A stretch of DNA of 64,000 nucleotides. Origin: Pedobacter cryophilus (GTDB lineage: Bacteria; Bacteroidota; Bacteroidia; Sphingobacteriales; Sphingobacteriaceae). Both the position numbers and the translations under genes were made by a program. The stretch spans positions 806,001 through 870,000 of the forward strand of contig NZ_SWBP01000002.1 in assembly GCF_005116455.1 (NCBI RefSeq), in the 5' to 3' direction. The notes beneath the pieces are model-generated. The model was not told the origin of the DNA, searched no databases, and saw only the letters and a program-made list of their open reading frames with translations. Positions 61,909 to 64,000 of the stretch are shown in pieces; position 1 is the first letter of the stretch, and each line of letters starts with the position of its first letter.

Positions 61909-64000
61909 TTAAATTTTAAAATAAATTTTAAAATTACTGCCTTGCCCTACTTTACTTTCTACCTCAATTTTCCCTCCTGATGTATCTATAATTTTTTTGA
62001 TCAAATAAAGTCCAATTCCTTGACCTTCTAAATCATCATTTACTCTTTGGTACATTTTAAAAACAAAATCTAATCGGTCAGCATTAATTCCAATACCATT
62101 GTCTTTCATTGATAACATAATAAACTGATCAACTTTTTCTGTCTTAATTGATATTTCAGGTGTTCTATCAGGATCACTAAATTTAATGGCATTAGTTAAT
62201 AAATTTAACATAATACTTCTTAAATGCTTTTTCGGGAATTTTATTTCCTCCTCATAAAAGTGGGTGGTAATTTTAGCCTGAGCATGTTTTATTCTTTCGG
62301 ATATCAAGTCTTTGATCTCTTTAAAAATATCAGTAAAACTCTCAATTTCACATTCTTCTTGCATCTCAGCCTCAATTCTACCCACCTTTGCTAAATCTGT
62401 AATTACCTCTTTAAAATTAGTGATAGACGATTTAATGATATTTGTTAATTTAATCACATTAGGGTCTTTCATATCTATTTTAGAATTTAAAATAGTTAAA
62501 ACCGATTCTATATTAAGAATTGGTGATTTTAGATCATGAGAGGCGCTGTAAACAAAATTATCAAGATCAGCATTAATTCTTAGTAAGCTTTTGTTGCTGG
62601 CATCTAATTCTTGCATCAATTTTTTAAGATCGGTGATGTCATAAAAGCTAATTACTGCTCCATCTGCTTTTTTGCTGTCTTTTTTGAGGTAAGGCATCGT
62701 CATCACCTGATATATTTTTCCATCAGTTGCTTCTACCTCTTTAACAATAGTTTTATCGTTGTGTATTACTTGTTTTATATCTTCAATAAAGGTTTCAAAT
62801 TTAATATTGGTGGTAATATTACTTAAAGGGCGGCCAATATCGCTTTCGCGGATATTAATATGCTTTACCGCAGCAGGGGAGTATTTTTTTAGCAGGAGTG
62901 AATTATCAACAAATAACTGTCCGTTTGTGTTACTTCTAAAATAATTATTGAGGTCATCATTTAGTTCGGTAAGGGCAATATTAGTTACCTGGTGTTCTTT
63001 ATTAATGGTTTGAAGTTCTTCATTTACAGATTGAAGCTCTTCATTGGCACTTTGCATTTCCTCATTTGCCGATAACAATTCCTCATTAAATGATTGCAAA
63101 TTTTCATTAGAAGATTCTATACGCTGATAAGCTACTTCTAGCTGATGTTTAGTTTCTGTAAGCTCTTTTTCTAAATGAATTAAATGTTCTTTGGTAAGTT
63201 TATCTATGTCTTTAATTTTGGTGGTTTTTGCTGTTGTTGATTTATGACTATCTATAAATATAACCAATAGCAATTTTTCAGTTGATTCGGTGCCATTATA
63301 AGGCTTAATAATAAGATTAACTAAATGATTTTTATCATGATCGCTCATCCCAAAATCTAAACCATTAAGCATAACTTTTTGGTTTAATTGTAATGCTTTG
63401 TAAGCAGCGGCCTTAAATGGGATAACAATATGATCTGGCAGTAGATCATTTAAGTTAAAATTGAAAATTTCATTTTTTAGATATGCCGATGGATTACCAA
63501 AGGTTTGAATGACTGTAAAATTCTCATTAATACAAATCAGGCTTAGGCCCGATTCTTCTAAAATAGACAAGTTTACTTCATCAGCTAAGGTAAGTTTAGA
63601 TGGAAGAACCTCGGTTTTTTTACTCACCTCTACAGTTGTAGTTTTAAAACCCTCAATCACCGGAGAAGAAAAAGTATCAAATCTAACCATTCGGCCTGTT
63701 TTTTTACTTTTTAAAATTTTCCATTTATTGCTTATTTCAATAAAATCTGAAATTAAAATAGTAGCGCTTTCACTCGGTCCCAGAAAAAGAAAGCCATCTT
63801 TTTTCAATCCAAAATGCATCATACAAAGCACTTTCTTTTGCAAAACGGCATTTAGGTAAATCAATAAATTTCTGCAACTAATAAAATCTATATTGCAATA
63901 AGGTGCATTTTTTATCAAATCATGTTGTGCAAAAATGAGCATCTTTCTGATTTCGTGGTTTATTTTATAAACCGAGCCATTTTTGGTAAAAAAGTTCTGT
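61909..64000 (-). CDS. CheR-type methyltransferase/PAS/histidine kinase hybrid, start beyond the window
   Basis: The frame is open to the right edge (QNFFTKNGSVYKINHEIRKM before the first internal Met), so at least 697 aa are seen and the N-terminus is cut. Order: the C-terminal half of a CheR methyltransferase domain (IDFISCRNLLIYL), a PAS-like domain (about 110-200 of the visible part), a coiled coil of repeated NEELxSxNEEMQSANEELQ heptads, a second PAS, a HisKA domain with phospho-acceptor in SASHDLKSPI, and a HATPase domain (NLLTNAIKF, DNGIGI, GQGIGLYLIKK). This matches the CheB/CheR-PAS-kinase proteins of Bacteroidota. The signal is unknown. Confidence 0.88.
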   Translation of the reverse strand, partial: QNFFTKNGSVYKINHEIRKMLIFAQHDLIKNAPYCNIDFISCRNLLIYLNAVLQKKVLCMMHFGLKKDGFLFLGPSESATILISDFIEISNKWKILKSKKTGRMVRFDTFSSPVIEGFKTTTVEVSKKTEVLPSKLTLADEVNLSILEESGLSLICINENFTVIQTFGNPSAYLKNEIFNFNLNDLLPDHIVIPFKAAAYKALQLNQKVMLNGLDFGMSDHDKNHLVNLIIKPYNGTESTEKLLLVIFIDSHKSTTAKTTKIKDIDKLTKEHLIHLEKELTETKHQLEVAYQRIESSNENLQSFNEELLSANEEMQSANEELQSVNEELQTINKEHQVTNIALTELNDDLNNYFRSNTNGQLFVDNSLLLKKYSPAAVKHINIRESDIGRPLSNITTNIKFETFIEDIKQVIHNDKTIVKEVEATDGKIYQVMTMPYLKKDSKKADGAVISFYDITDLKKLMQELDASNKSLLRINADLDNFVYSASHDLKSPILNIESVLTILNSKIDMKDPNVIKLTNIIKSSITNFKEVITDLAKVGRIEAEMQEECEIESFTDIFKEIKDLISERIKHAQAKITTHFYEEEIKFPKKHLRSIMLNLLTNAIKFSDPDRTPEISIKTEKVDQFIMLSMKDNGIGINADRLDFVFKMYQRVNDDLEGQGIGLYLIKKIIDTSGGKIEVESKVGQGSNFKIYFKI

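Noticed and set aside
1-64000. CRISPR arrays, rRNA genes, intact tRNAs, insertion sequences and prophage structural genes
   Set aside because: No regularly spaced repeats, no rRNA-like sequence, no complete tRNA, and no transposase or phage structural protein could be seen by reading both strands.

Overview
The window is a stretch of a low-G+C Bacteroidota chromosome, most likely Sphingobacteriaceae and close to Pedobacter. The evidence is a SusC/SusD pair, a type IX secretion sorting domain, oxidative sugar pathways with FucP-type permeases, Bacteroidota-style promoters (TTG-N20-TAnnTTTG), A-rich leaders instead of Shine-Dalgarno sites, and small families typical of the phylum (DUF3347, haem-binding domain, HYC_CC_PP-like).

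Region 1 (1-16.1 kb) looks like the right end of an integrative element carrying copper resistance. It starts inside a DUF932 gene, followed by a short RadC. Next come a multicopper oxidase with an outer-membrane barrel domain, a haem-binding protein, two DUF3347 proteins, a His-rich exported protein, a four-helix copper-storage protein, an AraC regulator with a metal-binding-like N-terminus, a copper chaperone, a CopA ATPase (CPC), a DUF305 protein and a CopB ATPase (CPH). The region ends in a 3' fragment resembling tRNA-Pro (16069-16087) followed by a strong terminator, read here as a candidate attachment site.

Region 2 (16.2-41.9 kb) is an N-acetylglucosamine glycan-utilization locus. It has a LacI regulator with palindromic operators, SusC/SusD, a modular surface lipoprotein, a beta-helix lipoprotein, two related secreted proteins (one with a T9SS tail), two GH20 hexosaminidases, a NagP-like permease, NagA, a NagB-like protein and a CBM9-like protein. 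A convergent GlcNAc kinase (BadF type), a ROK regulator, a NagB-PIG-L fusion and a second NagP-like permease follow. Together they would bind and cut a GlcNAc-containing glycan and carry GlcNAc to fructose-6-phosphate.

Region 3 (41.9-48.9 kb) is an IclR-controlled, non-phosphorylating L-fucose-type operon: FucP, mutarotase, a lone UxaA SAF domain, two short-chain dehydrogenases, a fumarylacetoacetase-type hydrolase, a lactonase and a zinc dehydrogenase. The large sugar-acid dehydratase part is absent. An S9 peptidase follows.

Region 4 (51.4-56.1 kb) is the most unusual part. Three minus-strand genes (a GIY-YIG protein with repeated modules and one in-frame stop, an unknown 139-aa protein, and an AAA ATPase with a TOPRIM-like end) are each followed by a roughly 131-134 bp imperfect palindrome. 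In all three cases the first bases of the gene unit (GTT plus six) are complementary to the start of its own downstream palindrome, which is the signature of integron gene cassettes. A 185-bp direct repeat containing the xylA terminator precedes two of the units, and its identity ends exactly at GTT. No integrase is visible.

Region 5 (56.1-64 kb) holds xylA and xylB, a divergent LacI regulator and uxuA. The same palindrome (core CAATCGATTG) lies upstream of xylB and of uxuA, linking them in one regulon. The window ends with a response regulator and a CheR/PAS/histidine-kinase gene cut by the right edge.
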